Below are positions 46,329 to 55,929 of a stretch of DNA of 64,000 bases, piece by piece (within the stretch, counting starts at the first letter, position 1; every line of letters begins with the position of its first letter). The notes below the pieces were generated by a model. It had not been told where the DNA came from. It searched no databases and was given only the letters and a program-made list of their open reading frames with translations. A program made the position numbers and the translations under genes. Source of the DNA: W0P28-013 sp051878315 (GTDB lineage: Bacteria; Bacteroidota; Bacteroidia; Bacteroidales; Paludibacteraceae). The stretch covers positions 28,469 through 92,468 of the forward strand of contig JBJEJW010000006.1 of NCBI GenBank assembly GCA_051878315.1, read 5' to 3'.

Positions 46329-46602
46329 GAGCCGAGCGAGGTCGTTTATTCCATCAAACACGGTTGGAAAGATGGTCAAAACGCAAGTTGGAGTTACAAA
46401 GACTTGACGCCTAACGGCGATGAAACCTATTCCATTCGCGATATTTATGGTGGCACCGGCTGCAACTGGAAATCAACCACTTCAAGTGAAGAAAAATGGA
46501 TTAGCAGCCCAACATTGGTAGGTTCGCCGGCCGTTGGCGACTCAGCCGTGTTTACCTTGACTTCTACTACTGGCGATGGTGCCATTACCATCACAAAAAT
46601 TG
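46329..46602 (+). repeat. 274-bp intragenic repeat, unit 1
   Basis: Identical to 46641-46914 except for one base (GGC against GAC, Gly to Asp). Each unit encodes the 'VVYSIKHGWKDGQNASWSYK' module; offset is 312 bp. A more diverged copy lies at about 43695-43970 in copy 1. Confidence 0.95.
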
Positions 46603-46640
46603 GTTCTGCCGGTGGCGAAGGTGGCGAAGGCGGTGAAGAC

Positions 46641-46914
46641 GAGCCGAGCGAGGTCGTTTATTCCATCAAACACGGTTGGAAAGATGGTCAAAACGCAAGT
46701 TGGAGTTACAAAGACTTGACGCCTAACGGCGATGAAACCTATTCCATTCGCGATATTTATGGTGGCACCGGCTGCAACTGGAAATCAACCACTTCAAGTG
46801 AAGAAAAATGGATTAGCAGCCCAACATTGGTAGGTTCGCCGGCCGTTGGCGACTCAGCCGTGTTTACCTTGACTTCTACTACTGACGATGGTGCCATTAC
46901 CATCACAAAAATTG
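46641..46914 (+). repeat. 274-bp intragenic repeat, unit 2
   Basis: Second member of the duplication described at 46329-46602, separated from it by a 38-bp Gly/Glu linker (GGEGGEGGED). The near identity indicates a very recent duplication or ongoing conversion. Confidence 0.95.
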
Positions 46915-48586
46915 TTTCCACCGACCCGGCGGTAGTGCTCACCGTAACAGGCGATAGCAAAATTGATTCGGAAGTTACCTTGTCGGCTGTAGCCGGCAAC
47001 ATCGAAGGTGAGGTTTCTTACAAATACTATGTCAAAGTAGATGACGGCGACTTCACAGCACTCGAGGCTGCAAATTACACATTTACAGCAGCAGGCACTT
47101 ACACCTTCAAAGTGGAAGCCAAAGTCGACGATGAAGTAAAAGCCACTGATACAAAGGAAATTACCATTACAAACGTTGTAACTGACTACTACCTCGTCGG
47201 CTACATTAACGGTGCCAATTACGGTATCGAGAGCGACGCGAGCAACCTCGGCGAATACAAATTTGTCGATGGGAAACTCACGGTTACATTTACAGCCTTA
47301 TCATACGTTTTGGTAAAAACCGGCGAAAACGTATTCTACTATAGCAACAACTACATAGCTCCCGCAGCTAACGTTGTGGCTACGCTAAAACAAGCCGATT
47401 CCAACGAAAAAGTAGGTGTAAACGCTAATGTCGAAGTAACCTTTACACTCGTCAACAACGGCGACGGAACACTCACTCTGTCCTACTCTACACCGGCCGT
47501 TGAACTCACGGTAACAGGCAACACCGAATTAGGTTCAGAAGTTACCTTGTCGGCAGCCACCAGCAACATCGAAGGTGATGTTTCTTACAAATACTATGTC
47601 AAAGTAGATGACGGCGACTTCACAGCACTCGAGGAAGCCAAATACAAATTCGAAGCATTGGGCACCTACACCTTCAAAGTGGAAGCCAAAGTCGGTGATG
47701 ATGTGAAAGCCATTGATACAAAGGAAGTTGTCATTGCATACGATTGGTATGTAAGAGGTTCCTTTACCGGTTGGGAAGTCGATGTTAAATATGGTATGCC
47801 GAAAAATGCCGAGGGCATATATAGCCTTTCGTTCGATCTCGAAGCCGACACCTATTCGTTCAAATTAAGCAAAGTCAATACTTGGGATGGCGCCATTGGC
47901 GCAGGTGCTGTAAATGCCGACTGCAGCGATCAAGGTTGGGAAGGCGACGTAGAAAATAACGGGGACATTACATTTACCTTGGATAAACCCGCCACCGTTA
48001 CCGTTACCTACGATAGCAAGAACATCTGCCTCACATCGACGCTCGGCAAATTTGGTAAAGTGGTTATCGAGGCGTACACCATCGTAGGCGATTCTGCCAT
48101 TGTTGGTAAAGATTGGGCTCCGACCTACGCCAATGCCGACATGACTGACAAAGGCGACGGTACATGGGTATGGGAGATAAAAGACCGCGAACTCGAAGCC
48201 AAAGAGTACCACTACAAAGTGGTAGGCAACCATGCTTACACCATATATCAATTTCCTACTGATGACGGGAACCAAACTCTGACCTTCTCCGAAGCCGGCA
48301 CTTACGACATTGTTTATACATTTAAGCCCGGCGAAACGCCCGAACTGACTGCCGTTGCCACCAAACACAGCAGCCCCGTTACCGGTCTGCATGAGAGTGT
48401 TGCACCGGTCATCTACACGCGCGACGGCCGCATCTACGGTGCCGACGACATGCGCATCTACACAGTGCTCGGTATGGACGTAACGAACATGAACGGCCAA
48501 CTGAACGGTATCTACGTTGTGAAAACAACGGACAGCATCGTCAAAGTGGTTGTACGTTAAGATAAAAAGAGCATAGAACATAGATT

Positions 48587-48621
48587 GTAGGGGCGCGGCG
48601 AAGACCACGTCCCTACTTTTT
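48587..48621 (+). repeat. Interspersed palindromic repeat acting as terminator
   Basis: GTAGGGGCG...CGTCCCTAC hairpin (48587-48595 with 48608-48616) followed by TTTTTG. Related elements occur at 63155-63182 and 63226-63250. Here it ends the copy 3 transcript. Confidence 0.75.
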
Positions 48622-48696
48622 GTTGAGTAGCGGCACAAACGAAGTGCAAAAAAAATACTTATTGGGAGCGGGTGCGTTTTTTTATGGCCAAAACAT

Positions 48697-48727
48697 TTTG
48701 CCGAATCAAAAAAAAATCGTACCTTTG
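48697..48727 (+). promoter_or_regulatory. Promoter of the rpsF-rpsR-rplI operon
   Basis: TTTG at 48697-48700, 19 bp, TACCTTTG at 48720-48727. Exact consensus. Leader of about 60 nt. Confidence 0.78.
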
Positions 48728-48795
48728 CAGCCGCTTTTTGAGATAAAGCGCATTGTTTAATTATTTTATTCACCAAAAAAAGTTTTATCAGTATG

Positions 48796-49140
48796 ATGAA
48801 CCACTATGAAACTGCTTTCATTTTGACTCCCGTTTTGTCTGACGCACAGATGAAGGAAGCAGTAGAAAAATTCAAGAAATTTCTGGTCGAGAACGGCGCA
48901 GAGATTGAGAATGAGGAGTGCTGGGGTTTGAAAAAACTGGCTTACCCCATACAAAAGAAATCGACCGGTTTTTATGCTCTGTTGCAATTCAAAGGTGAGC
49001 CGAGCCTTGTAGCCGGTTTGGAAACCCAATATCGCCGCGACGAGCGCATTTTGCGTTTCTTGACGTTCCGTTTGGACAAATATGCGTTGGAATATGCGCA
49101 AAAACGTATCAACAAAACATCTAAAGTAGAGGAGAAGTAA
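48796..49140 (+). CDS. rpsF: 30S ribosomal protein S6
   Basis: 114 residues: 'MNHYETAFILTPVLSDAQMK', 'EECWGLKKLAYPIQKKSTGF' and 'RRDERILRFLTFRLDKYALE'. Binds S18 and 16S rRNA in the platform of the small subunit. An ATG immediately before (48793) is an alternative start; MNxYE is the usual N-terminus. The operon order S6-S18-L9 is standard. Confidence 0.96.
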   Translation: MNHYETAFILTPVLSDAQMKEAVEKFKKFLVENGAEIENEECWGLKKLAYPIQKKSTGFYALLQFKGEPSLVAGLETQYRRDERILRFLTFRLDKYALEYAQKRINKTSKVEEK

Positions 49141-49143
49141 ACT

Positions 49144-49410
49144 ATGGCAAACAATACGGACATTCGTTTTTTGACTCCCATTGCGGTTGAGAACAAAAAG
49201 AAAAAATATTGCCGTTTCAAAAAGAGCGGTATCAAATACATCGACTACAAAGATCCCGAATTTCTGAAGAAATTCTTGAACGAGCAAGGCAAAATCCTTC
49301 CCCGCCGCATCACCGGCACATCGTTGAAATATCAACGCAAGGTTGCCCAAGCCGTAAAACGTGCTCGCCACTTGGCCTTGCTTCCATACGTAACCGATTT
49401 GATGAAATAA
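49144..49410 (+). CDS. rpsR: 30S ribosomal protein S18
   Basis: 88 residues: 'KKYCRFKKSGIKYIDYKDPE', 'GKILPRRITGTSLKYQRKVA' and 'RARHLALLPYVTD'. Partner of S6. Starts 3 bp after rpsF. It keeps a single Cys in the 'YCRF' motif. Confidence 0.97.
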   Translation: MANNTDIRFLTPIAVENKKKKYCRFKKSGIKYIDYKDPEFLKKFLNEQGKILPRRITGTSLKYQRKVAQAVKRARHLALLPYVTDLMK

Positions 49411-49430
49411 ATTAGAGGAGGAAACAGACT

Positions 49431-49874
49431 ATGCAAGTAATCTTGAAAGAAGACGTAGCCAACTTGGGCTACAAAGACGATATTGTAACCGTGAAAAACG
49501 GCTACGGTCGCAACTATCTGATTCCGACGGGCAAAGCCGTCATCGCCAGCGAATCGGCACGCAAAGTGTTGGCCGAAAACCTGAAACAACGCGCTCACAA
49601 ATTGGCGAAAATCAAAGCCGATGCCGAAGCATTGGCAGCCAAGTTGAATGGTTTGGTACTGACCATCGGTGCCAAAACAAGTTCGACAGGCACGATTTTC
49701 GGTTCGGTAAACAACATCCAAGTAGCCGAAGAGTTGAGCAAACAAGGCTTTGACATCGATCGCAAGACCATCGTCATTAAAGACGCCATCAAAGAAGTAG
49801 GCACCTACAGCGCAGTAATAAAACTGCACCGCGAAGTATCGGCCGAAATCACATTGGAAGTAGTTGCCGAGTAA
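49431..49874 (+). CDS. rplI: 50S ribosomal protein L9
   Basis: 147 residues. The N-terminal domain begins 'MQVILKEDVANLGYKDDIVT' and has 'VKNGYGRNYLIPTGKA', followed by the long connecting helix and a C-terminal rRNA-binding domain. AGAGGAGGAAAC just before the ATG is an unusually strong Shine-Dalgarno for Bacteroidota. Confidence 0.97.
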   Translation: MQVILKEDVANLGYKDDIVTVKNGYGRNYLIPTGKAVIASESARKVLAENLKQRAHKLAKIKADAEALAAKLNGLVLTIGAKTSSTGTIFGSVNNIQVAEELSKQGFDIDRKTIVIKDAIKEVGTYSAVIKLHREVSAEITLEVVAE

Positions 49875-49924
49875 TGAGATTTGCAGAGTAAGAACAACTT
49901 TGCAAATAAGCACAGACCAAAAGA

Positions 49925-49957
49925 GAGCGGATTCAGGAAACTGAGTCCGCTCGTTTT
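49925..49957. terminator. Terminator between rplI and rodA
   Basis: 12-bp stem GAGCGGATTCAG/CTGAGTCCGCTC (one T-G pair) with a GAAA tetraloop, then GTTTTATG on the plus strand; the minus strand also has CTCTTTTGG after it, so it may serve both converging operons. Confidence 0.82.
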
Positions 49958-49972
49958 ATGCCTAATTCAGCA

Positions 49973-51436
49973 TCAGTGCGCCCGTTGTTTTTGGGCAATG
50001 TCGAGCCTCAAAAAGATGAACAGCAAAATAGTAAACGACCACAGTGACGAGCCACCATAACTAAAAAACGGCAACGGTATGCCAATAACCGGCATCAACC
50101 CAATGACCATGCCCACATTCACCATGACGTGAAACAGGAATATGCCGACGACACAATAGCCGTAGATACGTGCGAAAGCCTCGTGTTGTCGTTCGGCCAA
50201 CGTAATCAGACGGAACAGAAAGAGTGTATAGAGCAGCAATACCAGCACCGCTCCCACGAAGCCGTACTCCTCGCCCACAGTACAGAAAATGAAGTCGGTG
50301 TGCTGTTCGGGTACGAATTTGAGCGTCGTTTGCGTGCCGTTGAGGAAACCTTTGCCAATCAATCCGCCCGACCCAATGGCGATTTTGGCTTGTTGTACGT
50401 TGTAGCCGGCACCGCCGGGGTCGTCTTTCATACCCAGCAAAATTTCGATACGCGCCTGTTGGTGCGGCTGCAACACATGTTCAAACAGATAGTCGGCCGA
50501 ATAACAATAGGCCACACCCAAACCCACAAAAGCCACTACCAACCACAAACGCGGGCAACGTGTGCGCACCGCAAACACAATGACATAGACCACCATGGCC
50601 GCCAACAGCGCCAACACAATATAGACAAAATTGACAGGTATCCAACCGGTGAAATGCAGTCCGACAGCACCCGCCAAAAATAATAATTCCCCGTAAATGA
50701 GCCATTTAACAGGCATTTTGGGCGACCGATATTTCAACATCAGGACAAACGCCACCAACCAAATAAGCGAACAAGCAATAACCAATCCCATCGATGCCGA
50801 CTCTACGCCGGCAAAAGGTAACGCACCAAAACGAATAACCACCACAAACAACACCACACAACACAACGCCGCAAAGGGAATCAAACCCGGTAAACCCTCA
50901 CGAAACAACATCAGCATGAACGACACATAAACCAACGCCGAACCGGTTTCCTTCTGCAGTATGATAATCAGCATCGGCAGAAACAGCAACACGCAGACTT
51001 TCAGGTAATTCTGTACACTATTGAGTTTGAAACCGTACTGCCCCATGACATTGGCCAAGGCTAAAGCTGTGATGAATTTCGAAAATTCAGCAGGCTGAAT
51101 ACTAATCGGTCCAAATTTGAGCCACGACCGCGATCCATGCACATCGGGTGCCACCAACATGGTCACCAGCAACAGCACAATCATACCGGCATACAGCAAC
51201 ATACTGAGCGACTGAAAGGCACGCGCATCGATGAGCAATACAATGCCGGCCAAGCCAAGAGCCGTCACAATCCAAAGCAGTTGTTTGCCCGAATAATAGG
51301 CGAAATCGAATATCGACGTTTGGTCGATGTCGTGGCTGGCACCATACACATTCAGCCAACCAAACAGCACCAATGCCAGATACATCAGCACCATCGGCCA
51401 ATCAAGATAACGCAATATGTTAGTATTTTTTGACAT
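49973..51436 (-). CDS. rodA: Rod-shape-determining SEDS glycosyltransferase RodA
   Basis: 487 residues, about 10 or more membrane segments. Landmarks: 'GSRSWLKFGPISIQPAEFSK', 'LQKETGSALVYVSFMLMLFR', 'AKIAIGSGGLIGKGFLNGTQ', 'EQHTDFIFCTVGEEYGFVGA' and 'VIGIPLPFFSYGGSSLWSF'. Polymerises peptidoglycan glycan strands with PBP2. An extra hydrophobic stretch at about 220-310 makes it longer than E. coli RodA, as is common in Bacteroidota. Overlaps mrdA by 17 bp. Confidence 0.95.
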   Translation of the reverse strand: MSKNTNILRYLDWPMVLMYLALVLFGWLNVYGASHDIDQTSIFDFAYYSGKQLLWIVTALGLAGIVLLIDARAFQSLSMLLYAGMIVLLLVTMLVAPDVHGSRSWLKFGPISIQPAEFSKFITALALANVMGQYGFKLNSVQNYLKVCVLLFLPMLIIILQKETGSALVYVSFMLMLFREGLPGLIPFAALCCVVLFVVVIRFGALPFAGVESASMGLVIACSLIWLVAFVLMLKYRSPKMPVKWLIYGELLFLAGAVGLHFTGWIPVNFVYIVLALLAAMVVYVIVFAVRTRCPRLWLVVAFVGLGVAYCYSADYLFEHVLQPHQQARIEILLGMKDDPGGAGYNVQQAKIAIGSGGLIGKGFLNGTQTTLKFVPEQHTDFIFCTVGEEYGFVGAVLVLLLYTLFLFRLITLAERQHEAFARIYGYCVVGIFLFHVMVNVGMVIGLMPVIGIPLPFFSYGGSSLWSFTILLFIFLRLDIAQKQRAH

Positions 51437-53294
51437 CGGGAGCAGTTACAGCAGTTGCTATACGATTAAACAGATCTTTTCGTCGAATTTCGCCATAGAG
51501 ATATTGTTCCAACACCAAACTGGCAATAGGATTCGCCCAAGTGGCGCCAAATCCGGCATTTTCGATAACCACCGCCACAGCGATTTTCGGATTGTCCTTG
51601 GGGGCAAAACCGATGAACAACGAGTGTGGTTTGCCATGGTTGTTGTCCACCGTACCAGTTTTGCCGCACATGGCGATGCTATCAAGTTTGTACCATCGGC
51701 CGGTACCGTATTCGCACACGCGCCACATTCCCTCTTTGACCACGGCAAAATATTGAGCATCGACATTGGTTTTGTGTCGGTGCGCCAACATCGAATCGGA
51801 TCGATTGAGGTGCGGCGTAATCCAAACACCATCGTTGGCGATGGCTGCGGCCATATTTGCCAACTGCAACGGCGTTACCTGCACTTCACCCTGCCCGATG
51901 GAATTAGAGCGAATAGTCAACGCACGCCAGCCGGTCGGTCCGTAAATGCGATCGTAGGTAACAATACGCGGAATACCACCGTGCTTTTGGTCGATGATGT
52001 CGCTATCTTCGAACTTCGGTCCCAAGCCAAAACTAATCGCATCGTCGCGCCAACGGTCGTAATTGTCTTTGAAATTGGCGTTTTGTTCGCCATAGCCTCC
52101 GCGCTCGAGCGTGGCCTTATACGCTTGCCAAAAATAGGGATTGCAACTCTGTTCGATAGCGCCGACCAACGATACCGGCGAGCCGTGATGGTGCGTGCAT
52201 TTGATGGGTTGCGAATTCGGTCCGTTGCAAGCAAATAACGTTTTTTCGGTGATGCCTCCCTCTTGCAAACAGACCAACGCTTGCAGCGTTTTGAATGTTG
52301 AACCCGGCGAATAAACGCCTTGTATTGCTCTGTTCAGCAACGGTTTGGTCGGGTCGTTCAAAAGCGTTTCATAATTTTTCGATCGTTGTCGTCCGACCAA
52401 CAAATCGGGATTCCACGTCGGATTTGAGGCCAGCGCCAACACCTCGCCCGTAGCCGGTTCGATGGCCACAATGCTACCGCATTTGCCTTGCAACAATTCT
52501 TCGGCCACGGTTTGCAACCGATAGTCAAGTGTCAGTGTCAAGTCTTTGCCTGCCACGGCCGGCACATCGTAGGCACCGTTTTTGTAACGTCCCTGCACTC
52601 GCCCCGACACGTCGCGCAACATAATCTCGACGCCATTTTGTCCGCGCAAATCCTTTTCGTAGGCTTTTTCGATACCGCTGACACCCGCATAATCGCCCTG
52701 CTTGTAACACGAATCACGTTCAATCATGCGTTTCGAGACTTCGCCTATCGAGCCCAAAGCGTGTGCTCCTACCGGATACGAATAACTACGCAACATGCGC
52801 GTTTGAATGGTAAATCCGGGGAAACGATGCAGTTTTTCCTGCAAAACGGCATACTCTTCGGGCGTAATCTGTGTCATGAAACGCTGTGGCGTGCGCGACG
52901 AATAGCCGACACGTCGTTCCACATCGTGCATGCGCTGTTCAAATTCTTCTTTGGTAATGGAAAGTGTTCTACAAAATTCGGCCGTATCGAGCGGTGTACC
53001 GTTTTTTTGAGCCAAACGCAACTCGCGACGCGTAACCATTAAATCGTAAGTGGGATGATTGTACACTAATAATTCGCCATTACGATCGTAAATCAGACCT
53101 CGCGGCGCATAAAGCGTACGACGCAACAAGGCGTTACCATCGGCCAACTCGCCATAGTCGCGTACAATTTGCAAATTAAACAACTGCAATACAAAAATGG
53201 CAATGACAACGATGATGAAAATGCGTATGGTAAACTGCCTATGACTGTTAGAATCGTTTATCACCTGCTTTTCGGGGTTAATATTTGCCAACAA
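51420..53294 (-). CDS. mrdA: Penicillin-binding protein 2 (elongasome transpeptidase)
   Basis: 624 residues. One N-terminal membrane anchor (about 23-43), a dimerisation domain, then the transpeptidase with 'YSPGSTFKTLQAL' (active-site SxxK), 'EQSCNPYFW' (SxN) and 'CGKTGTVDNNHGKPHSLFIG' (KTG). It crosslinks peptidoglycan during side-wall growth. The start overlaps mreD by 34 bp. Confidence 0.95.
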   Translation of the reverse strand: MLANINPEKQVINDSNSHRQFTIRIFIIVVIAIFVLQLFNLQIVRDYGELADGNALLRRTLYAPRGLIYDRNGELLVYNHPTYDLMVTRRELRLAQKNGTPLDTAEFCRTLSITKEEFEQRMHDVERRVGYSSRTPQRFMTQITPEEYAVLQEKLHRFPGFTIQTRMLRSYSYPVGAHALGSIGEVSKRMIERDSCYKQGDYAGVSGIEKAYEKDLRGQNGVEIMLRDVSGRVQGRYKNGAYDVPAVAGKDLTLTLDYRLQTVAEELLQGKCGSIVAIEPATGEVLALASNPTWNPDLLVGRQRSKNYETLLNDPTKPLLNRAIQGVYSPGSTFKTLQALVCLQEGGITEKTLFACNGPNSQPIKCTHHHGSPVSLVGAIEQSCNPYFWQAYKATLERGGYGEQNANFKDNYDRWRDDAISFGLGPKFEDSDIIDQKHGGIPRIVTYDRIYGPTGWRALTIRSNSIGQGEVQVTPLQLANMAAAIANDGVWITPHLNRSDSMLAHRHKTNVDAQYFAVVKEGMWRVCEYGTGRWYKLDSIAMCGKTGTVDNNHGKPHSLFIGFAPKDNPKIAVAVVIENAGFGATWANPIASLVLEQYLYGEIRRKDLFNRIATAVTAPDVKKY

Positions 53295-53761
53295 AATATC
53301 AAGACCATAGTGGCCAATGCGCTACACACTGTGCGCACCAACACGACACCTATATGCGCAAACGAGAAAGCCTCGAGCATAAACAACGCAAAATGATGAA
53401 TGACCACTAATATGGCGGCATAGGCAAAAAACGACTTGCCAAAGGTGGCATACGAAGGCGCTATCTTTTCCATGTTTTCGCGCGTAGCAATCAGTGGCAA
53501 AATATACGGACGCAAAAATGCCACCAACACCGTAGCCGCAGCATGTACGCCATAACTATTCGAAAAAGCGTCGATGCAAACACCCAAAACAAATGCTATC
53601 GGCATGGTTATCGCCGACGACATGGCCGTTGGCAGCGTGAGCACAAACAATACATACAAATAAGGACACGCCAACCCGTACAAGTGAATATTGTTCAGAA
53701 TAAGCCCTTGCAGCAAAACATACAATACGAAATGCAATATCAATTTCAACGAGTCACGCAT
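53261..53761 (-). CDS. mreD: Rod-shape-determining protein MreD
   Basis: 166 residues, five or six membrane segments, weak sequence conservation as usual for MreD. Identification rests on size, topology and its place between mreC (3 bp upstream) and mrdA. Confidence 0.88.
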   Translation of the reverse strand: MRDSLKLILHFVLYVLLQGLILNNIHLYGLACPYLYVLFVLTLPTAMSSAITMPIAFVLGVCIDAFSNSYGVHAAATVLVAFLRPYILPLIATRENMEKIAPSYATFGKSFFAYAAILVVIHHFALFMLEAFSFAHIGVVLVRTVCSALATMVLIFCWQILTPKSR

Positions 53762-53764
53762 CAG

Positions 53765-54601
53765 TTATTTTTTGATATTTTGAAGAGAATCGACCAAAAA
53801 CAATAACTCGTCGCGATGCGAGCAATCAACCACATGCACATGCTCCAACGTGCGATAATTAGCCATCAGACGCACACGAATATCGCTGAACGGACGATTA
53901 TCGTTAGCCACCACCCTATCGACCACGCCGATAGGCACTCCGCCTGCGAATACGGCCGAATAGCCGCTTGTTACCACCGTATCGCCCACCGCAACATCGA
54001 CATGAGGCGGTATCTCGGTCAGTTCGGCAAACTCGGGCGACAAACCGTCCCAATGTACCGAGCCCAAATAACCATTTTTCGCTACGCGACCGCTCACCTG
54101 CAGATGGATATTGATGATTGGCATCACCACAGCATAATGTTTCGACACGGCATCGACCACACCAACCACGCCATCGGCATTCACCACACCCATATTGGCA
54201 GCAATGCCATCGACACTGCCTTTGTCGATAATGATCAGATTCTGAATGCGATTGACCGTACTATAAACTACGGCAGCAGAGCGCACACAATAACTCGGTG
54301 TCGAATCGGCCGACAACACAGCTCCGGCAGCAGTAGGCCTATACGTTTCAAGCGCCGCTATTTTGTTCAATAGTTGTTCGTTTTCGACCACCAAACGCGC
54401 ATTGGTTTCCTGCAACGAGAAATAATCGGAACAGGCAGTAGCGGCGGCATGTAGCGACCCTACCATCGCAGTATTGGCACGATAGAACACACTCTGTCGG
54501 AATGCTCCACTATGCACAACCAGCAATAGTGCAATCAACTCCAACAGAACGAACTCGAAAAAGTTAGAGAATCGTACAAAAAAACGCAGCAATGCCGACA
54601 T
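53765..54601 (-). CDS. mreC: Rod-shape-determining protein MreC
   Basis: 278 residues. N-terminal membrane anchor (about 9-32), a coiled-coil at about 60-90 ('NARLVVENEQLLNKIAALE') and the beta-barrel domain with 'IIIDKGSVDGIAANMGVVNA', 'GVVGVVDAVSKHYAVVMPI', 'VTSGYSAVFAGGVPIGVV'. Periplasmic scaffold that activates PBP2-RodA. Confidence 0.93.
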   Translation of the reverse strand: MSALLRFFVRFSNFFEFVLLELIALLLVVHSGAFRQSVFYRANTAMVGSLHAAATACSDYFSLQETNARLVVENEQLLNKIAALETYRPTAAGAVLSADSTPSYCVRSAAVVYSTVNRIQNLIIIDKGSVDGIAANMGVVNADGVVGVVDAVSKHYAVVMPIINIHLQVSGRVAKNGYLGSVHWDGLSPEFAELTEIPPHVDVAVGDTVVTSGYSAVFAGGVPIGVVDRVVANDNRPFSDIRVRLMANYRTLEHVHVVDCSHRDELLFLVDSLQNIKK

Positions 54602-54636
54602 AAATATCCACTATCAAACAAAACGATTGTTTACTC

Positions 54637-54671
54637 ACACACGGTCGGCTGTCATTCACGAACCAACCGTG
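54637..54671 (-). other. Hairpin in the mreB-mreC gap
   Basis: Inverted repeat CACGGTCGG (54640-54648) with CCAACCGTG (54663-54671), one G-U pair, no T-run after it. It could tune mRNA stability or the mreB:mreC expression ratio. Confidence 0.4.
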
Positions 54672-54698
54672 CACACATTTTGCTGACAAGAGCGTTTA

Positions 54699-55721
54699 TC
54701 AGCGCAACAAGAATTGGAATTTATCTATATTCTTCAGAGCGATACCGGTACCTCGCGCCACAGCGTGCAACGGATCATCAGCTACATGGAATTGTATCTG
54801 GATTTTATCCGTCAGGCGTTTGGCCAAACCGCGCAACAATGCGCCACCACCGGCCAAATAGATACCGTTGCGCACCAAGTCGGCATAGAGTTCGGGCGGT
54901 GTTTCTTCCAGCGCTGCCAATACAGCCGTTTCGATTTTCGTTATCGATTTGTCGATACAGTGCGCAATTTCCTGATACGATACCGGCACTTCCATGGGCA
55001 ATGCCGTCATTTTATTCGGGCCGTGCACTACATAATCCTCCGGTGCCTCTTCGCCGAGATCGATTAACGCCGAACCGACTTTTATTTTGATTTGTTCGGC
55101 CATACGTTCGCCCACTTTGATATTGTGTTGGCGGTTCATATAGTCAATAATATCGCTGGTAAAATCGTCACCGGCAATGCGAATCGATTTGTTCGACACC
55201 ATACCGCCAAGCGAGATGACGGCGATTTCGGTAGTGCCGCCGCCTATATCTACAATCATGCAACCTTCGGGGGCTTCGACATCCAAGCCGATGCCTACGG
55301 CCGCCGCCATCGGTTCGTAAATCATATACACATCGCGGCCGCCGGCATGTTCCGACGAGTCGCGCACAGCACGAATTTCGACTTCAGTACTGCCCGAGGG
55401 GACGCCCACTACCAAGCGCAACGAAGGCGTAAACAATTTATTGCGATGCGGAATCATTTTAATCATGCCGCGAATCATCAGTTCGGCAGCCTTAAAGTCG
55501 GCAATAACGCCATTGCGCAACGGGCGCACGGTACGAATGTTTTCGTGCTCTTTGCCTTGCATCATTTGTGCTGCCTTACCGAGTGCTATCAGATTGTCCG
55601 TACGACGATCGAGTGCTACAATAGACGGCTCATCGACTACTATTTTATCATTGCAGGTGATGACGATATTGGCCGTTCCAAGGTCGATGGCCACGTCCTG
55701 CGTCAGCGAAAAAAGTCCCAT
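54699..55721 (-). CDS. mreB: Actin-like cell-shape protein MreB
   Basis: 340 residues: 'QDVAIDLGTANIVITCNDKI' (phosphate 1), 'LVVGVPSGSTEVEIRAVRDS', 'DVYMIYEPMAAAVGIGLDV', 'GCMIVDIGGGTTEIAVISLG' (phosphate 2) and 'GIYLAGGGALLRGL'. Polymerises under the membrane and guides the elongasome. First gene of the mreBCD-mrdA-rodA operon; promoter at 55768-55799. Confidence 0.97.
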   Translation of the reverse strand: MGLFSLTQDVAIDLGTANIVITCNDKIVVDEPSIVALDRRTDNLIALGKAAQMMQGKEHENIRTVRPLRNGVIADFKAAELMIRGMIKMIPHRNKLFTPSLRLVVGVPSGSTEVEIRAVRDSSEHAGGRDVYMIYEPMAAAVGIGLDVEAPEGCMIVDIGGGTTEIAVISLGGMVSNKSIRIAGDDFTSDIIDYMNRQHNIKVGERMAEQIKIKVGSALIDLGEEAPEDYVVHGPNKMTALPMEVPVSYQEIAHCIDKSITKIETAVLAALEETPPELYADLVRNGIYLAGGGALLRGLAKRLTDKIQIQFHVADDPLHAVARGTGIALKNIDKFQFLLR

Positions 55722-55767
55722 TTTTGAATGTTTATATTTTTAGATTTGACAGATAATTAACGATTTA

Positions 55768-55799
55768 CAAAAGTAATAAAAAATCAATTATCATACAAT
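55768..55799 (-). promoter_or_regulatory. Promoter of the mreB operon
   Basis: Minus strand: TACTTTTG at 55775-55768 with ATTG at 55799-55796, 20 bp apart. Leader of about 40 nt. Confidence 0.65.
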
Positions 55800-55869
55800 T
55801 ATCGTTCTGTTTTTTCGCAATAAAATTATCAACACCGCCGGAGAAGTCATTTTTTCGAGTACGACACAA

Positions 55870-55903
55870 AAACAAAAGTCTGCAACGGATATGTTGCAGA
55901 CTT
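55870..55903 (-). terminator. Terminator of serS
   Basis: Perfect 11-bp stem AAGTCTGCAAC/GTTGCAGACTT (55876-55886 with 55893-55903), followed on the minus strand by TTGTTTTTGTG. Confidence 0.88.
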
Positions 55904-55929
55904 GAATTTTAGCGCTTGAACGACGTTTA

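Larger units (their letters stand above)
45933..48560 (+). pseudogene. Secreted T9SS protein (copy 3) interrupted by in-frame TGA at codon 36
   Basis: The frame starts at ATG 45933 with a signal peptide almost identical to copy 1 (FLCALICVSALSAQTYYI). It meets TGA at 46038-46040 and then runs open for 840 codons in the same frame. The TGA stands where copy 1 has TGG (LFGAS-W-D against LFGAS-stop-D), so one G to A change separates them. Beyond it: a carbohydrate-module-like domain, two nearly identical 'VVYSIKHGWKDGQ' modules, two similar Ig-like domains ('VSYKYYVKVDDGDFTAL'), two further glycan-module-like domains and an intact T9SS tail ('GRIYGADDMRIYTVLGMDV'). Reinitiation at Met 46053 would give a protein without a signal peptide. 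It may be a recent pseudogene, a sequencing error, or a readthrough case. Confidence 0.8.
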
